Of a DNA stretch of 40,838 bases, positions 23,818 to 33,859 are shown one piece after another. Numbering within the stretch: position 1 is the stretch's first letter; the number at the start of each line of letters is the position of its first letter. The notes below the pieces were generated by a model. It worked only from the letters and a program-made list of their open reading frames with translations. It did no database searches and had not been told where the DNA came from. Source of the DNA: Candidatus Tenebribacter mawsonii (GTDB lineage Bacteria > Cloacimonadota > Cloacimonadia > Cloacimonadales > TCS61); assembly GCA_030765665.1 (NCBI GenBank), contig JAVCCD010000339.1, positions 1 through 40,838 of the forward strand, in the 5' to 3' direction. The position numbers and the translations under genes are program-made.

Positions 23818-24483
23818 CTATTCCGTAGCCGCATGTGAATTACCTAAAAATACAGCAGTTTCATAAGTAATTGTTCGTGTGTTTTTTCTTACGTCATCCT
23901 CATTAGATTGACGACTCTCTTTCTCACGGAATCTAACTTGTCCAACAAGTTTGATCTTCACCATTGTGGCGTTTCCTTCAGCATCTCTATGAATTACATC
24001 CCAGATCTGATTAGGATTTGTAATCCTGAATTGAGCCTGGTTGCCAATGTATTTAGCTGGTGAAGATGGGAATATTGTCTTTCTCTCAGGAAAAGATGTT
24101 AACCCATATTGTCCGTTTATCTCTAACTGACTATCATCGTTAACAGCATAAGTGACCCAGTAGCGTTCTTCCAGATTAAGGTTCAGTACAAGAGGAGTAA
24201 CTTTAATGGAATTCCGTGATGTTCCTATTACCGCTTTTTTTGCAGTAGTTAACCCTATAAGACCTTCGTCGTCAGTTACATTTTCATACATATAACCATG
24301 TCTCATGATTTCAATTGCGTCAAAGAGATCTTGCTGCAATTGAGTGTATAATTTTACTTCCTGAAAAGTTGTAGTAAAATGGATAATTCCAATGCCAAAT
24401 ATAACGAATACAAGTGTTACAAGCGGAAGTCCTGCAATTATCTCTATAAGGGAATAGCCATTATTATTTTTTAATATTTTCAT
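23818..24483 (-). CDS. Minor type IV pilin, PilW-like
   Basis: The 221-aa prepilin has the class III signal: a short basic leader MKILKNNNG, cleavage after Gly, then YSLIEIIAGLPLVTLVFVIF with Glu5 present. A ~190-residue beta-rich head follows (VIGTSRNSIKVTPLVLNLNL...YWVTYAVNDDSQLEINGQYG), as in PilW/GspJ. Minor pilins of this set prime pilus assembly as a tip complex. It lies between the pilV-like and pilX-like genes, separated by a few bases on each side. Confidence 0.85.
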   Translation of the reverse strand: MKILKNNNGYSLIEIIAGLPLVTLVFVIFGIGIIHFTTTFQEVKLYTQLQQDLFDAIEIMRHGYMYENVTDDEGLIGLTTAKKAVIGTSRNSIKVTPLVLNLNLEERYWVTYAVNDDSQLEINGQYGLTSFPERKTIFPSSPAKYIGNQAQFRITNPNQIWDVIHRDAEGNATMVKIKLVGQVRFREKESRQSNEDDVRKNTRTITYETAVFLGNSHAATE

Positions 24484-24485
24484 AA

Positions 24486-24959
24486 CTATCCATCATCCTT
24501 CGTTCTATAAAAATAATCTTCACGCAAGATCAGAGTTCTTTCTTTATTAAGAATACTATTCAGGAAGTACTCGGGTCCATCACGCCAGGTTATTTTAATA
24601 CTTATCTTGTCGTAATCTACATATTGAGAGACTGCAAGATCTGTTGTAGTACCCATTAAGACTGGATGTATAAGACCATAAACCGGCACATCATTAACAT
24701 CATCAATCAGAAAGTTTCCAGATGTTATAGAGTTTGTATAGGTTACGCCTTCGTTATATCTGTTTAAGTATTTTACTTCTTCTAATTTCTGATGTGCTTT
24801 TAAAAGTACAACTCTATAGTGGTAATTTCCAACTGCGCTATGCCATGCATAGTACGAACTCAGGAATAATCCACTAAGAGCTATGGTTACGATTATCAAA
24901 CCAGCAAGAGCTTGAATAATACCAAAACCATCATCAGAACTTAATATCTTTTTCAACAT
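24486..24959 (-). CDS. Minor type IV pilin, PilV-like, with Gln at position 5
   Basis: The 157-aa prepilin starts MLKKILSSDDGFGIIQALAG, with cleavage expected after Gly11 and mature residues F-G-I-I-Q. The usual Glu5 is replaced by Gln; Glu5 normally aids methylation and insertion into the filament. The remaining helix (LIIVTIALSGLFLSSYYAW) and small head fit PilV/GspI. It overlaps pilT by one base (TAATG) and is followed two bases later by the pilW-like gene, so it belongs to the minor pilin tip set. Confidence 0.8.
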   Translation of the reverse strand: MLKKILSSDDGFGIIQALAGLIIVTIALSGLFLSSYYAWHSAVGNYHYRVVLLKAHQKLEEVKYLNRYNEGVTYTNSITSGNFLIDDVNDVPVYGLIHPVLMGTTTDLAVSQYVDYDKISIKITWRDGPEYFLNSILNKERTLILREDYFYRTKDDG

Positions 24960-26014
24960 TAGAATGCCGTCCCCGTAGCAAACATCTTTGGATTATCTGC
25001 CACTTCTTCTGCTACTTTTCTATCAACATATCCATTCATTACATGATTATATAATGATTGATCTTTAGACTGCATACCATCCTTGTTTCCAGATTGTATT
25101 ACAGAAGGTATCTGATATGTTTTTTCCTCACGAATAAGATTCTTAACAGCATTATTGGCTATCATTATCTCAAGAGCAGGTATTCTATCACTTTCATCTT
25201 TCATTGGAAGCAAGGTTTGTGCGATAACTGCCTGCAATGATTCAGAAAGCATGGAACGAACTTGAGCCTGCTGTTCTTGTGGGAACATATCAATTATCCT
25301 ATCGATAGATTTTGTAGCACTGCTTGTGTGAAGTGTAGCAAGAACAAGATGACCCGTTTCTGCAGCTGTTAATGCCAAAGAAACCGTTTCTAGATCACGC
25401 ATCTCTCCCACCAATATCACATCGGGGTCTTCACGTAAAGCAGAACGCAACGCAGCCTTAAATGACCAGGTGTCGTGTCCTACTTCCCTTTGATTCATCA
25501 GTGAGTTTTTACTTCTATGCGAAAATTCTATAGGATCTTCAATTGTAATAATATGGCAATGTTTATGGTCGTTTATGTAATCGACCATTGTAGCCAAAGT
25601 AGTAGATTTACCACTACCTGTTGGTCCGGTTACCAAAATAAGACCGCGCTGCCTCATAGAGAGTCTTGCAAGAATCTCTGGGAGATGCAGATCTTCAAAA
25701 TCTTTGATAACATTAGGAATAACACGGAATGCCACGCCTAATCCGTTTACCTGATGGAAAGCATTAACACGAAAACGTGTCTCGTCATCCAATTTTGTAG
25801 AAAAGTCGATCTCTAATTTTTCTTTAAAGATCGCAATCTGTGAATCATTCATTGTGCTGAAGATAAGTTTTTCAACTTCCTCAACATCCATCACAGGTAA
25901 ATTTAATTTTTTCATCTGGCCCAAAACTCTAATCATTGGTATTGAGCCAGCACTGATATGCAAGTCAGATGCACCGGCATCTGATGTAAATTGTAATAAT
26001 TCCTTAACAGTCAA
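24959..26014 (-). CDS. pilT: Pilus retraction ATPase PilT
   Basis: The 351-aa hexameric motor drives retraction and twitching. The N-terminal PAS-like domain has ASDLHISAGSIPMIRVLGQ. The core has Walker A GPTGSGKS at 130-137, Asp box TIEDPIEFSH, Walker B ILVGEMRDLETV and His box TGHLVLATLHTSSA. The absence of the PilB zinc site and the overall length fit PilT. A C-terminal AIRE-like motif is replaced by VKNLIREEKTYQIPSVIQSG, the usual PilT helix. It lies directly between pilA and the minor pilins. Confidence 0.95.
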   Translation of the reverse strand: MTVKELLQFTSDAGASDLHISAGSIPMIRVLGQMKKLNLPVMDVEEVEKLIFSTMNDSQIAIFKEKLEIDFSTKLDDETRFRVNAFHQVNGLGVAFRVIPNVIKDFEDLHLPEILARLSMRQRGLILVTGPTGSGKSTTLATMVDYINDHKHCHIITIEDPIEFSHRSKNSLMNQREVGHDTWSFKAALRSALREDPDVILVGEMRDLETVSLALTAAETGHLVLATLHTSSATKSIDRIIDMFPQEQQAQVRSMLSESLQAVIAQTLLPMKDESDRIPALEIMIANNAVKNLIREEKTYQIPSVIQSGNKDGMQSKDQSLYNHVMNGYVDRKVAEEVADNPKMFATGTAF

Positions 26015-26035
26015 AAAAGCACCCCCTAATTAACT

Positions 26036-26467
26036 TTAATCGAGGAGTTCTTCATCTTCGCTGCCCTCATCATCAATTCCATAACCATGATAAGATGCAT
26101 CTTCTACATCATACCAAACTGTTTTTCCTTCACCTTCAGGGAAATCTGCTGTAGAAGTAGCCATATATTTCTTTGGTGGATTACCTACAACTTCAAATTC
26201 CCAGTTTTTCTCTGTTCTGTTACCAAGATTAGTATCTTCTAAAGCGGACTCAACATCGTAATCTGCAGTAGATCCGTAAGTTTGATATTGAACTCTGAAA
26301 GTTTGGCGTAAGGCGGCAATAGCAGATTGTGCTTCGGTTGATCTTGCCTGGCGCACATAACTCATGTAAATTGGAACCGCAATAGCTGCCAAAATGGCAA
26401 TAATAACAACAACAACTAACAACTCAATGAGACTAAATCCTTTTTGATTTTGTAATTTTTTAAACAT
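26036..26467 (-). CDS. pilA: Major type IV pilin PilA
   Basis: The 143-aa prepilin begins MFKKLQNQKG followed by FSLIELLVVVVIIAILAAIA, the canonical class III signal and N-methylation site with Glu5. The spine helix leads into YMSYVRQARSTEAQSAIAAL. The head is short and beta-rich, ends in an acidic tail (DDEGSEDEELLD) and has no Cys pair, so a disulfide D-loop is absent. AGGAGG precedes the ATG by nine bases, fitting high expression. A sigma-54 type promoter lies about 37 bases upstream, as is classical for pilA. It is the first gene of the pilus run. Confidence 0.93.
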   Translation of the reverse strand: MFKKLQNQKGFSLIELLVVVVIIAILAAIAVPIYMSYVRQARSTEAQSAIAALRQTFRVQYQTYGSTADYDVESALEDTNLGNRTEKNWEFEVVGNPPKKYMATSTADFPEGEGKTVWYDVEDASYHGYGIDDEGSEDEELLD

Positions 26468-26503
26468 TGTACGTCCTCCTAGATTATTTTCGTTTCTTTA
26501 TTA

Positions 26504-26520
26504 TGCAAATTCTGTTCCGA
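26504..26520 (-). promoter_or_regulatory. Sigma-54 type promoter of pilA
   Basis: On the minus strand TCGGAACAGAATTTGCA has GG and GC separated by exactly ten bases, the invariant -24/-12 spacing, and a perfect TTGCA -12 element. pilA genes are classically RpoN-dependent. The -12 element lies about 37 bases from the start codon. Confidence 0.7.
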
Positions 26521-26644
26521 GAAATTTATTCCTTTCATTTTTTTGCAAGTATTATTTTAATTAATTATTTAACATATTGTCATTAAAAAATATTTTTATA
26601 TAAAAACATTTTCTTTGTAACTTTCAATTTGAGTTTCCTCATCT

Positions 26645-26685
26645 AAAAAAAACAGGTTCCTACAATTTATTACAAGAACCCGTTT
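26645..26685 (-). terminator. Terminator of the 1012-aa secreted-protein gene
   Basis: On the minus strand AAACGGGTTC (26685-26676) pairs with GAACCTGTTT (26659-26650) with one mismatched position, followed by further T residues. It lies about 25 bases after the stop of the gene at 26708 and upstream of the pilA promoter, insulating the two. Confidence 0.75.
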
Positions 26686-26707
26686 AGCTTAAAAAAGTGA
26701 TGAGGCT

Positions 26708-29700
26708 TTATTTAAGTAATAACATTCTCTTACTATCAATAATTTTTCTATCACTAACCAAGCGATAGAAATAAATACCGGAAGACACACCTTTATTATC
26801 ATCATCTGTACCATTCCAAACATATGAAAACTGCCCAGCCGGGAGTTGACCTGTGAATAGTTGTTTCACTCGTTGCCCTTTCAAATTATAAATGATCAAT
26901 TCTACATTCTGTAAGTTCTCATTGGCTAAAGAGAAAGAGATGGTTGTTGAAGGATTGAAAGGATTTGGGAAATTTGTATGAAGTACAGTTTTTAAAACAG
27001 GTATGTCATCAGCTGAAGCTGAAGTTTTTGTGATAAGTGCCGAGTAAGCTGGAATTGATTCAACACCATTTGTATACACAGATCTTATGGCAAATTGATA
27101 CGTAGCATTAGGAAGCGATATCCAGCTTTGATCAACATAAAATGTATCTGCAACTCCTTGGGCAACAAGTTCCCAGTCTTCAGGATTATTGTGTTGACTT
27201 TCATAAAACCTGTAAACGTTGTATGCTTCAAATTGTCTGTTACTTACAATGCTATTTTCAGATTTCTGTATAGTTTCTTGTTCCTCTGCCAAAGTGTTTC
27301 CCATATTAATACCATAAGCACGAATCATGAAATTACGTTCATAGTTTGGACCGTAAGAACCCAACTCTTCCCAAAGCCCTGCTGCTGTCCAATCCTCTTT
27401 AAGGAATTGCGTTCCACTCTGGAATTCCCATGGTTCACCGGTTCCATCATCCAATCCAATTGAAGTATATTCATTTGGTGTTGAGACTCCGACAAAGAAT
27501 CCTTCAAACGCTTCGATAGATTCTTCAATTTCATGAGTATTCCATTCATCATCAACGTTGTTTATCAAACCAGATTCGTAAAGTACAACATTAGCATTTG
27601 GACCATCGTTTTCATCTAATCCAAATAAATATAGTTTTACCTGATTATGCGTACCGTAATCTGAACAGAGATACCATTGAATTTCCTGAATAATTGAGAT
27701 ATTGGGATGAACAGCGCCAAATACAGCATTTGCCGGTGTTGAATTTAAACCAAATAAGAAACTCTGATCCCCATCATCGTAGCGAAATTCTCCACCACCC
27801 TGACCTGGTGATGTCCATGAAAGAGCTACTTCCATGCCAAATGGATCTTGTATAGCTTGAATGTTACCAGGAGGGAAAGCGATTTCATTCAATGTTATCG
27901 TTCCAAGATCTAAAGAAGTGCTTCCAACTGCTATCTCTTCAATATAACTATCATACCCTTCGTAGGTAATTTGTAAATCATAGGTAATGTTTGTGTAAAC
28001 TCCGCTTATAATAAAGTCACCATTTTCATCTGTTGTTGTCTGGTAATTTTCAAATCCTGTAATTTCTACAGTAGCATTCCCTAATCCTATTGCTGGGAGG
28101 TCACTCCCTACAACATGACCAGAAACAGAAACAACACCAAGCGGAATAAGATTAAAATCGAGTTCTGCTACTTCATCTTCAATAACTTCTTGAGTAATAG
28201 TTTGAGGAGAATATCCTACCAATTCTGCTGTAAAATCGTAAACATCTGCTATTACATTGCCAAAATGATAAAATCCCAGATCATCTGTATAGGTAACTGT
28301 TTGTGTCTCTTCAATAGTAACCTGTGCACCTTCCAAAGGGTTACTCTCTTCGTCATAAACATAACCTTCTACTTCTCCCATTGCACCAAGAAAGAATGTA
28401 AACGTAGTATTGGCAAAATATTCATTTGAATAGCTAATTTCCGGTGGATTTGCAGGATCAAATACTATTGTATTATCCCGCTCATATCTTGTTCTATCTA
28501 TATGCTCAAGTGTTGTAGTGTGCAAAAAATAATCAGTTGTTCCATAATTCTGAGTATCCATCGGACGATGAGACATAACAACAAGATTACCTCCATTATA
28601 AAAATATGGCGTAGTAAGCTGAATAGTAACATTGTTCGTTCCGGAAAAATATGAAACGTTTCCATTGAAAGCTTCTGTCAACGAAGTTGACGGTATCCAA
28701 CCATCAGTTAGATTAGTTTGAGTTGTCTCTCCGATCCAGATTGCTGTTGGCTTATTAAGCAGATTACTTGTAAAATTATTGTAATATGTAAGCGCTGTTA
28801 TCATTCCTTCACCGCCTGCAAGTTCATCTGCAAAATAAATAATCTCTGAAAGACTGTTTTTGTGTTCAAAACAAACTGGCGTTCTATTATTATTATCAGT
28901 TTCTTCTCCAACTGTAATTTCAATAATACCCGGAGGGAAAACTTGTACATTAAGAGTATTCGTTTCATCGTTATTGCTATTCTCATCTCCTGTAAGAAAA
29001 ACTTTTCCATAGACGTCAACTTCACCAGCCGGCTCATCTGCAGGAACGTTCCAAACAAGACTATGAACAACTGTTTCATCAGGAGCAATTGCTTGGCTAA
29101 CATCTATAGAACTTAACTCTGTCCCATTATTTTTATATAATTTTACTGTATAATTGTCTTGAGAATTGTTTCCAACATTCTTAACTGAAATATCATAATT
29201 TTCTGTGTTACCAGCATTAATTATTGAATTCCCTGTTATGCTCATGCCTGCAAGATCATTATCATAAGTAACAGTGGGTGGGAAAGTTATGCTGTCTATC
29301 CAACCCGTATCCAATCCAGTTGAGACACTTCCGTCTTTATAGTACTGCCATTTGAAAGTGCGTGATCCAGATAAAACATTTGATGTAATTTGAGTCCAAC
29401 CAACGGTTCCGGATATTTCATCAATTAAATTTCCATCAAGATAAAATCTAAGATAGTCATAATTACTCTCACTATTTACTTTCCAATAAAAACTTATGTT
29501 TCCATTATCAGTTATATCAAGTGTAACTTCTAAAGATGATGTTTGGCTATGAGTAATAACCCCACTTTGTGCACAGAAGCTTCCACTATAAGGATCACTA
29601 CTGGTAACAAACCAGTCAGCATTTCCACTTAACTGCCATTCAAAGGCAGAAAAATCTCCTGTCTCAAATCCTTCAAAATCTTGAGCGTAGATCAATGAAG

Positions 29701-29746
29701 ACATTGATATCAATATTATAAATAGTACAATTTCCTTTTTAAACAT
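26708..29746 (-). CDS. Secreted multidomain protein with sorting domain (1012 aa)
   Basis: The product has a Sec signal (MFKKEIVLFIILISMSSLIYAQ). A jelly-roll/MAM-like domain follows (FEGFETGDFSAFEW...GWIDSITF, ~23-160), then a CARDB-type domain (AGMSITGNSIINAGNTENYD, ~165-270). Two carboxypeptidase-regulatory-like beta sandwiches lie near ~455-545 and 548-625 (GYVYDEESNPLEGAQVTIEE; GHVVGSDLPAIGLGNATVEI). A fibronectin-like region with Trp-rich strands precedes the C-terminal sorting domain (NFPNPFNPSTTISFSL...LLLK, last ~85 residues). No catalytic motif is visible, so a structural or adhesive surface role is likely. A sigma-54 type promoter precedes it. Confidence 0.85.
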   Translation of the reverse strand: MFKKEIVLFIILISMSSLIYAQDFEGFETGDFSAFEWQLSGNADWFVTSSDPYSGSFCAQSGVITHSQTSSLEVTLDITDNGNISFYWKVNSESNYDYLRFYLDGNLIDEISGTVGWTQITSNVLSGSRTFKWQYYKDGSVSTGLDTGWIDSITFPPTVTYDNDLAGMSITGNSIINAGNTENYDISVKNVGNNSQDNYTVKLYKNNGTELSSIDVSQAIAPDETVVHSLVWNVPADEPAGEVDVYGKVFLTGDENSNNDETNTLNVQVFPPGIIEITVGEETDNNNRTPVCFEHKNSLSEIIYFADELAGGEGMITALTYYNNFTSNLLNKPTAIWIGETTQTNLTDGWIPSTSLTEAFNGNVSYFSGTNNVTIQLTTPYFYNGGNLVVMSHRPMDTQNYGTTDYFLHTTTLEHIDRTRYERDNTIVFDPANPPEISYSNEYFANTTFTFFLGAMGEVEGYVYDEESNPLEGAQVTIEETQTVTYTDDLGFYHFGNVIADVYDFTAELVGYSPQTITQEVIEDEVAELDFNLIPLGVVSVSGHVVGSDLPAIGLGNATVEITGFENYQTTTDENGDFIISGVYTNITYDLQITYEGYDSYIEEIAVGSTSLDLGTITLNEIAFPPGNIQAIQDPFGMEVALSWTSPGQGGGEFRYDDGDQSFLFGLNSTPANAVFGAVHPNISIIQEIQWYLCSDYGTHNQVKLYLFGLDENDGPNANVVLYESGLINNVDDEWNTHEIEESIEAFEGFFVGVSTPNEYTSIGLDDGTGEPWEFQSGTQFLKEDWTAAGLWEELGSYGPNYERNFMIRAYGINMGNTLAEEQETIQKSENSIVSNRQFEAYNVYRFYESQHNNPEDWELVAQGVADTFYVDQSWISLPNATYQFAIRSVYTNGVESIPAYSALITKTSASADDIPVLKTVLHTNFPNPFNPSTTISFSLANENLQNVELIIYNLKGQRVKQLFTGQLPAGQFSYVWNGTDDDNKGVSSGIYFYRLVSDRKIIDSKRMLLLK

Positions 29747-29777
29747 TCAAACTCCTAAATTTCTTTTTTATTTAGTA

Positions 29778-29793
29778 TGCAAATATTATTCCA
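29778..29793 (-). promoter_or_regulatory. Sigma-54 type promoter of the 1012-aa secreted-protein gene
   Basis: On the minus strand TGGAATAATATTTGCA has the -24 GG and -12 GC with ten bases between them and a full TTGCA. It lies about 32 bases from the start codon, a similar position to that at pilA. Confidence 0.65.
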
Positions 29794-29927
29794 GCATAAA
29801 TTCTAAAAACCATTATTAACTAGTATAACCAGAAATGAATGTTTTGGTGTCAAGCGCATAGTTAAATCCAAATAAAATTGTTTGACAATAATGTTTGATA
29901 TTGCATCTGTAAAAATGGGGTGAGTAC

Positions 29928-32900
29928 ATGAGAAGATTACTAATGCTAGTTACAATCCTATTAATTTGCGCAAATGCAATTTCAATAATTGTAGAGACTG
30001 CATCTTTCACAGAATTTCTGTATGGGGTTACCGAAGATTGCGAATATGATAACTGGGTTTCTCATGTTTCAGAAGGGATTGCAAATGAAGGATATAATCT
30101 TTACTCCCCGTGGGAAGTACAAGCTGATAGTTTTGGAACATTTGTACTTCCTGATGATGTTATGCTTAACCAATGGCAAAATGTTGTTGATGCATTTCTT
30201 TTGCAAGATTATATTGCAGTTCAAGCTTGGCTGAATATCTACGATTTTCCATATAATATTGTTGAATTCCATGATACAGATAGCGGAAACATCTACTACA
30301 TGTTGCGTGAGATACTAAATCCAGAATATTATGATTCTAATGGAACAATCTCTATTCATGATGATGAAATAGGTTCTTTTGATTATGGATGGGGACTTTT
30401 TGTACACAACCCCCAAGCGATCTCTCCAATTATTGTAACTGTTCCCCACCCGAATGATGATTTTATAACTCCTGTAATTGGCTATAAATGTTTCAGTGAC
30501 TGGGATGCAAAATTTTTGTTGATCTCTGGTGCAGGAAGAGAAGTATTTTGGGATGGATATGGAAGTTATACTAACTCCCATTCTCTATGTGATCCATCAA
30601 GAAATAATGATGTTGCATTTAATACAGCTTATAGATCATTCTGTGATGACATAAGGGATGAATATGGGCAAAGAGAATTTTCTGCTCAGATTCATAGTTA
30701 TGATTGGAACAGGCATGATAATCATCCTGATTGTCAGATATCTGCAATGAGTGATTGCCCGAACTTACCAATCAGAGATCTTTCTAATCTGCATCTCGAT
30801 ATGATAAATGCTTCACAACACATCACAATCCCACAGAATACAATAGGTTCCAATAATGAAGTTTTACTTAACGATTATTACTCTGCTAATTATTCAATTT
30901 ATGATTTCCTCTTCTATAATTGGGATGGGGAACCATATGAAGTTAATGACAATGTTGATCTTCCTGGTTATAGTGGAAATAAACAAAGGTTATATTCATA
31001 CCAAGATTGGAACGAATTTGATGTTTTTGATCCTTTCTTTCATATAGAGATGGATGAACTTCCAGGAAGTTATGACGAAACCCAAGATAATTATAATTGG
31101 TTTTATGGTTTTGATCCTGAAAGCAATTCATTCCAAATGGATAGGCTTTTTGATAATACACTGGAATATTATTCAATCTGGGTAGATGCAATGACGGATA
31201 TAGTTCATGAAGCTATGGAACTTGATGATGGTTTAACGCCTCCTACTCCGCGAAATTTTACTGCATCATATATTGACCATAATTCAATCGATCTAGTATG
31301 GAATGCTGTTTCATCTTATGATTTTCATACATATGAGCTCCTTTTTGCTGATAATCCAATTACACCTGTAAATCACACTCTGATCAATAGAGAAAATCTT
31401 GATACTTTTGCTAGTCCTCTTAATAATACATATTCTTTAACTTCACTTAATATGAACGACAACTATTATTTTCAGATTCGCTCTATTGATAAAAATGGCA
31501 ACTCTTCTATCTTAACTGAGCAACTTGAAGTGTTTACAGCACCAGCACATGTAGATGACCTTACAGCAATCGGTCTTGATTCTGAAATTAACATTAAATG
31601 GACTGCAGTACAACAAAATGGCAACATGGGATTTAACATTTATAGAAAGCAACAGAATGATGAGTTTGTTCTGATAGATAGTTGGACAAATAATTTTCTC
31701 TTATCAGGTACGCAAAATCTTTTGGAAGAATACTCTTACATTGATAATAATCTTGATAATGGAGTAATTTACACTTACAAAATTTCATCTGAAAATGAGA
31801 ATGGAGATGAATTTCCTTATGAACAACTTCAAAGCTGTTCCCCAAGTAATTACTTTAATATTTTTGTTTCAAACTCCAGTTTTACTATTGTAGACTCAGT
31901 AACATTTGCAAAAAATCAATATGCTCATAGCTGGCAAGATCCGGAATATGACATTGTAAAAAATATGGAGCTTCCAGATGAATATGTTTTCTCTGCCTTT
32001 TATGAGAGCAGCTGGATTCCTGGAGGTATGTATCTGCAGCAGGAAGTTCACGGAGATTTCTCTCCACGTGAAAGTTACCGAATCTGGAACTTGCGAGTTA
32101 AAACAAATCAACTTGATCAACCAATAGAAATATTTGTAAATCCTGAATTCATCGGCAATAATGGGAATCTATTTCTTCAAAATTTGCAAACTGATCAATT
32201 CACTAATATGGTAGATGGAAGTTATATTTTCTTTGCTGAAGATTCAGTTTATTACGATTTTAAGCTATACTGGGGTAACCTGCATCCATACGTAATTTCT
32301 GTATATTCACAAACTAAATTAAATCGTGGTGGTGATGAAATGACAATAGTATGGAATCCTCAGATTCAACAACTTATAGAATATTTTGATATTTCCTTGC
32401 AGAATGAAGATACTTCAATTTTGATTTCTGACCATGTAAACAGATTTGATGAAGAGTTTATTTGGGAAATACCTGAACAAACTGAGATCGATAAAGCTAA
32501 AATTGTAATTCGTGCTCATGCAGTTGATGGACAAATATTCGAAAAACAATCTAACGAGTTTTATGGAGTAATTCCACTAGAATATACACTCGAATATACT
32601 CAAGGCTGGCAGTTGATAACAAATCCTTGGTGTAGTGATGAGTTGTTTTTAACTTCAGATGTATTCAGCGCTAATTCAGAACTATTGGAGTTTGATCAAC
32701 ATCTTGGTTTTAGTGATAGTGATGAGTTTCAATTTGGAAATGGATACTGGCTCAATGCATCATCAGAAGGTTCTTATACAAATTCTGGATCTGTTATTAC
32801 ATCAGACAATTATAACATCCCTTTACAATCTGGTTGGAATTTGATTCCAAATCCATATTTATGTTCATATGAACCACATAATTTAATTATTATAAATTCT

Positions 32901-33851
32901 GGAGAGTATAGTTCATATAGAGATGCCGTTTTAGATAAATTAATAGCAAATGTGGTTTATGTGTACAGAGACAACAAATTTATGGTTACCAATGTAATTA
33001 AACCACATGAAGCATTTTATTTTTATGTAAACAACGAATATTATGATAATATGGAAATTAGATTCACGCCATATTTTGTAGGATACTATAATATCCCTGA
33101 AGTAGATTGGAAAGTTACCCTTACAGCTTTTCAAACTGATGGTGATGAGATAATTGTAGGATGCAGTGAATTTGCTTCTGATAACTTTGACAATGAATAC
33201 GATGTACCTGAGCCTCCAGCAAAACCGGTTCAGAACGGGATAACGATGTATATTCCCAAACATTCACCTGCTGATTCGCTTTTTCTTTATCCTAACTTGA
33301 ATTGTGAGATCAAATCATCTCTGGAAACAGGGATCTCAGAAAGTAAATTGTGGAATTTCATTTTGGAGGTACACACTTTGGATGCAGTAACACTAGAATT
33401 CGATATGTTGAATTTACCGGAAGGATATCATGCAGACATACAAATTGATGGTAATAGTTGGAATCAGTTAACAAACGAGAATTATATTTATTCCTTTATT
33501 CCTTCTCAAATTGGCATGATAGATGGCTACATTGAAATATGTAATAATGTTGCATCTGCTGAGGAGATTATTTCTAAAGCATATGATTTTGTTAACTTCC
33601 CAAATCCATTTAATCCTTCCACAAAAATTCGTTTTAATGTTCCCCAAGAAGGTAACGTAGAGTTATCTATTTACAATATCAAAGGACAAAAAGTAAAAAC
33701 TCTATGTGATCAAATTCTATCTTCTGGTAATCATGAATATGTATGGGATGGAAAGAACAACTCTAATAGTGTAGTCGCTTCCGGTATCTATTTTTTAAAT
33801 TTGAAAACTCACGAAGAAACAAGGATTAAAAAAGTATTATTGTTGAAATAA
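29928..33851 (+). CDS. Large secreted protein, possible hydrolase domain plus Fn3-like and sorting domains (1307 aa)
   Basis: GGGGTGAG precedes the ATG; the N terminus is a Sec signal (MRRLLMLVTILLICANA). Residues ~130-440 form a conserved-looking domain with VTVPHPNDDF, DPSRNN and AQIHSYDWNRHDNHPDCQI, an arrangement of His/Asp/Arg motifs that weakly recalls N-formylglutamate amidohydrolase-type zinc hydrolases. Fibronectin-like repeats follow at ~443-545 (PTPRNFTASYIDHNSIDLVW) and ~545-640. Then come beta-rich segments with GWQLITNPWCSDELF and GWNLIPNPY. The sorting domain (NFPNPFNPSTKIRFNV...LLLK) closes the protein. It reads rightwards, divergent from the 1012-aa gene, and has no sigma-54 element. 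The enzymatic assignment is tentative. Confidence 0.8.
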   Translation: MRRLLMLVTILLICANAISIIVETASFTEFLYGVTEDCEYDNWVSHVSEGIANEGYNLYSPWEVQADSFGTFVLPDDVMLNQWQNVVDAFLLQDYIAVQAWLNIYDFPYNIVEFHDTDSGNIYYMLREILNPEYYDSNGTISIHDDEIGSFDYGWGLFVHNPQAISPIIVTVPHPNDDFITPVIGYKCFSDWDAKFLLISGAGREVFWDGYGSYTNSHSLCDPSRNNDVAFNTAYRSFCDDIRDEYGQREFSAQIHSYDWNRHDNHPDCQISAMSDCPNLPIRDLSNLHLDMINASQHITIPQNTIGSNNEVLLNDYYSANYSIYDFLFYNWDGEPYEVNDNVDLPGYSGNKQRLYSYQDWNEFDVFDPFFHIEMDELPGSYDETQDNYNWFYGFDPESNSFQMDRLFDNTLEYYSIWVDAMTDIVHEAMELDDGLTPPTPRNFTASYIDHNSIDLVWNAVSSYDFHTYELLFADNPITPVNHTLINRENLDTFASPLNNTYSLTSLNMNDNYYFQIRSIDKNGNSSILTEQLEVFTAPAHVDDLTAIGLDSEINIKWTAVQQNGNMGFNIYRKQQNDEFVLIDSWTNNFLLSGTQNLLEEYSYIDNNLDNGVIYTYKISSENENGDEFPYEQLQSCSPSNYFNIFVSNSSFTIVDSVTFAKNQYAHSWQDPEYDIVKNMELPDEYVFSAFYESSWIPGGMYLQQEVHGDFSPRESYRIWNLRVKTNQLDQPIEIFVNPEFIGNNGNLFLQNLQTDQFTNMVDGSYIFFAEDSVYYDFKLYWGNLHPYVISVYSQTKLNRGGDEMTIVWNPQIQQLIEYFDISLQNEDTSILISDHVNRFDEEFIWEIPEQTEIDKAKIVIRAHAVDGQIFEKQSNEFYGVIPLEYTLEYTQGWQLITNPWCSDELFLTSDVFSANSELLEFDQHLGFSDSDEFQFGNGYWLNASSEGSYTNSGSVITSDNYNIPLQSGWNLIPNPYLCSYEPHNLIIINSGEYSSYRDAVLDKLIANVVYVYRDNKFMVTNVIKPHEAFYFYVNNEYYDNMEIRFTPYFVGYYNIPEVDWKVTLTAFQTDGDEIIVGCSEFASDNFDNEYDVPEPPAKPVQNGITMYIPKHSPADSLFLYPNLNCEIKSSLETGISESKLWNFILEVHTLDAVTLEFDMLNLPEGYHADIQIDGNSWNQLTNENYIYSFIPSQIGMIDGYIEICNNVASAEEIISKAYDFVNFPNPFNPSTKIRFNVPQEGNVELSIYNIKGQKVKTLCDQILSSGNHEYVWDGKNNSNSVVASGIYFLNLKTHEETRIKKVLLLK

Positions 33852-33859
33852 GAATTAGT

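Noticed and set aside
29880..29927. Sigma-54 promoter for the 1307-aa gene
   Set aside because: TTGCA is present but the -24 GG is missing at the required ten-base distance; a TTGACA element nearby suggests an ordinary promoter at most.
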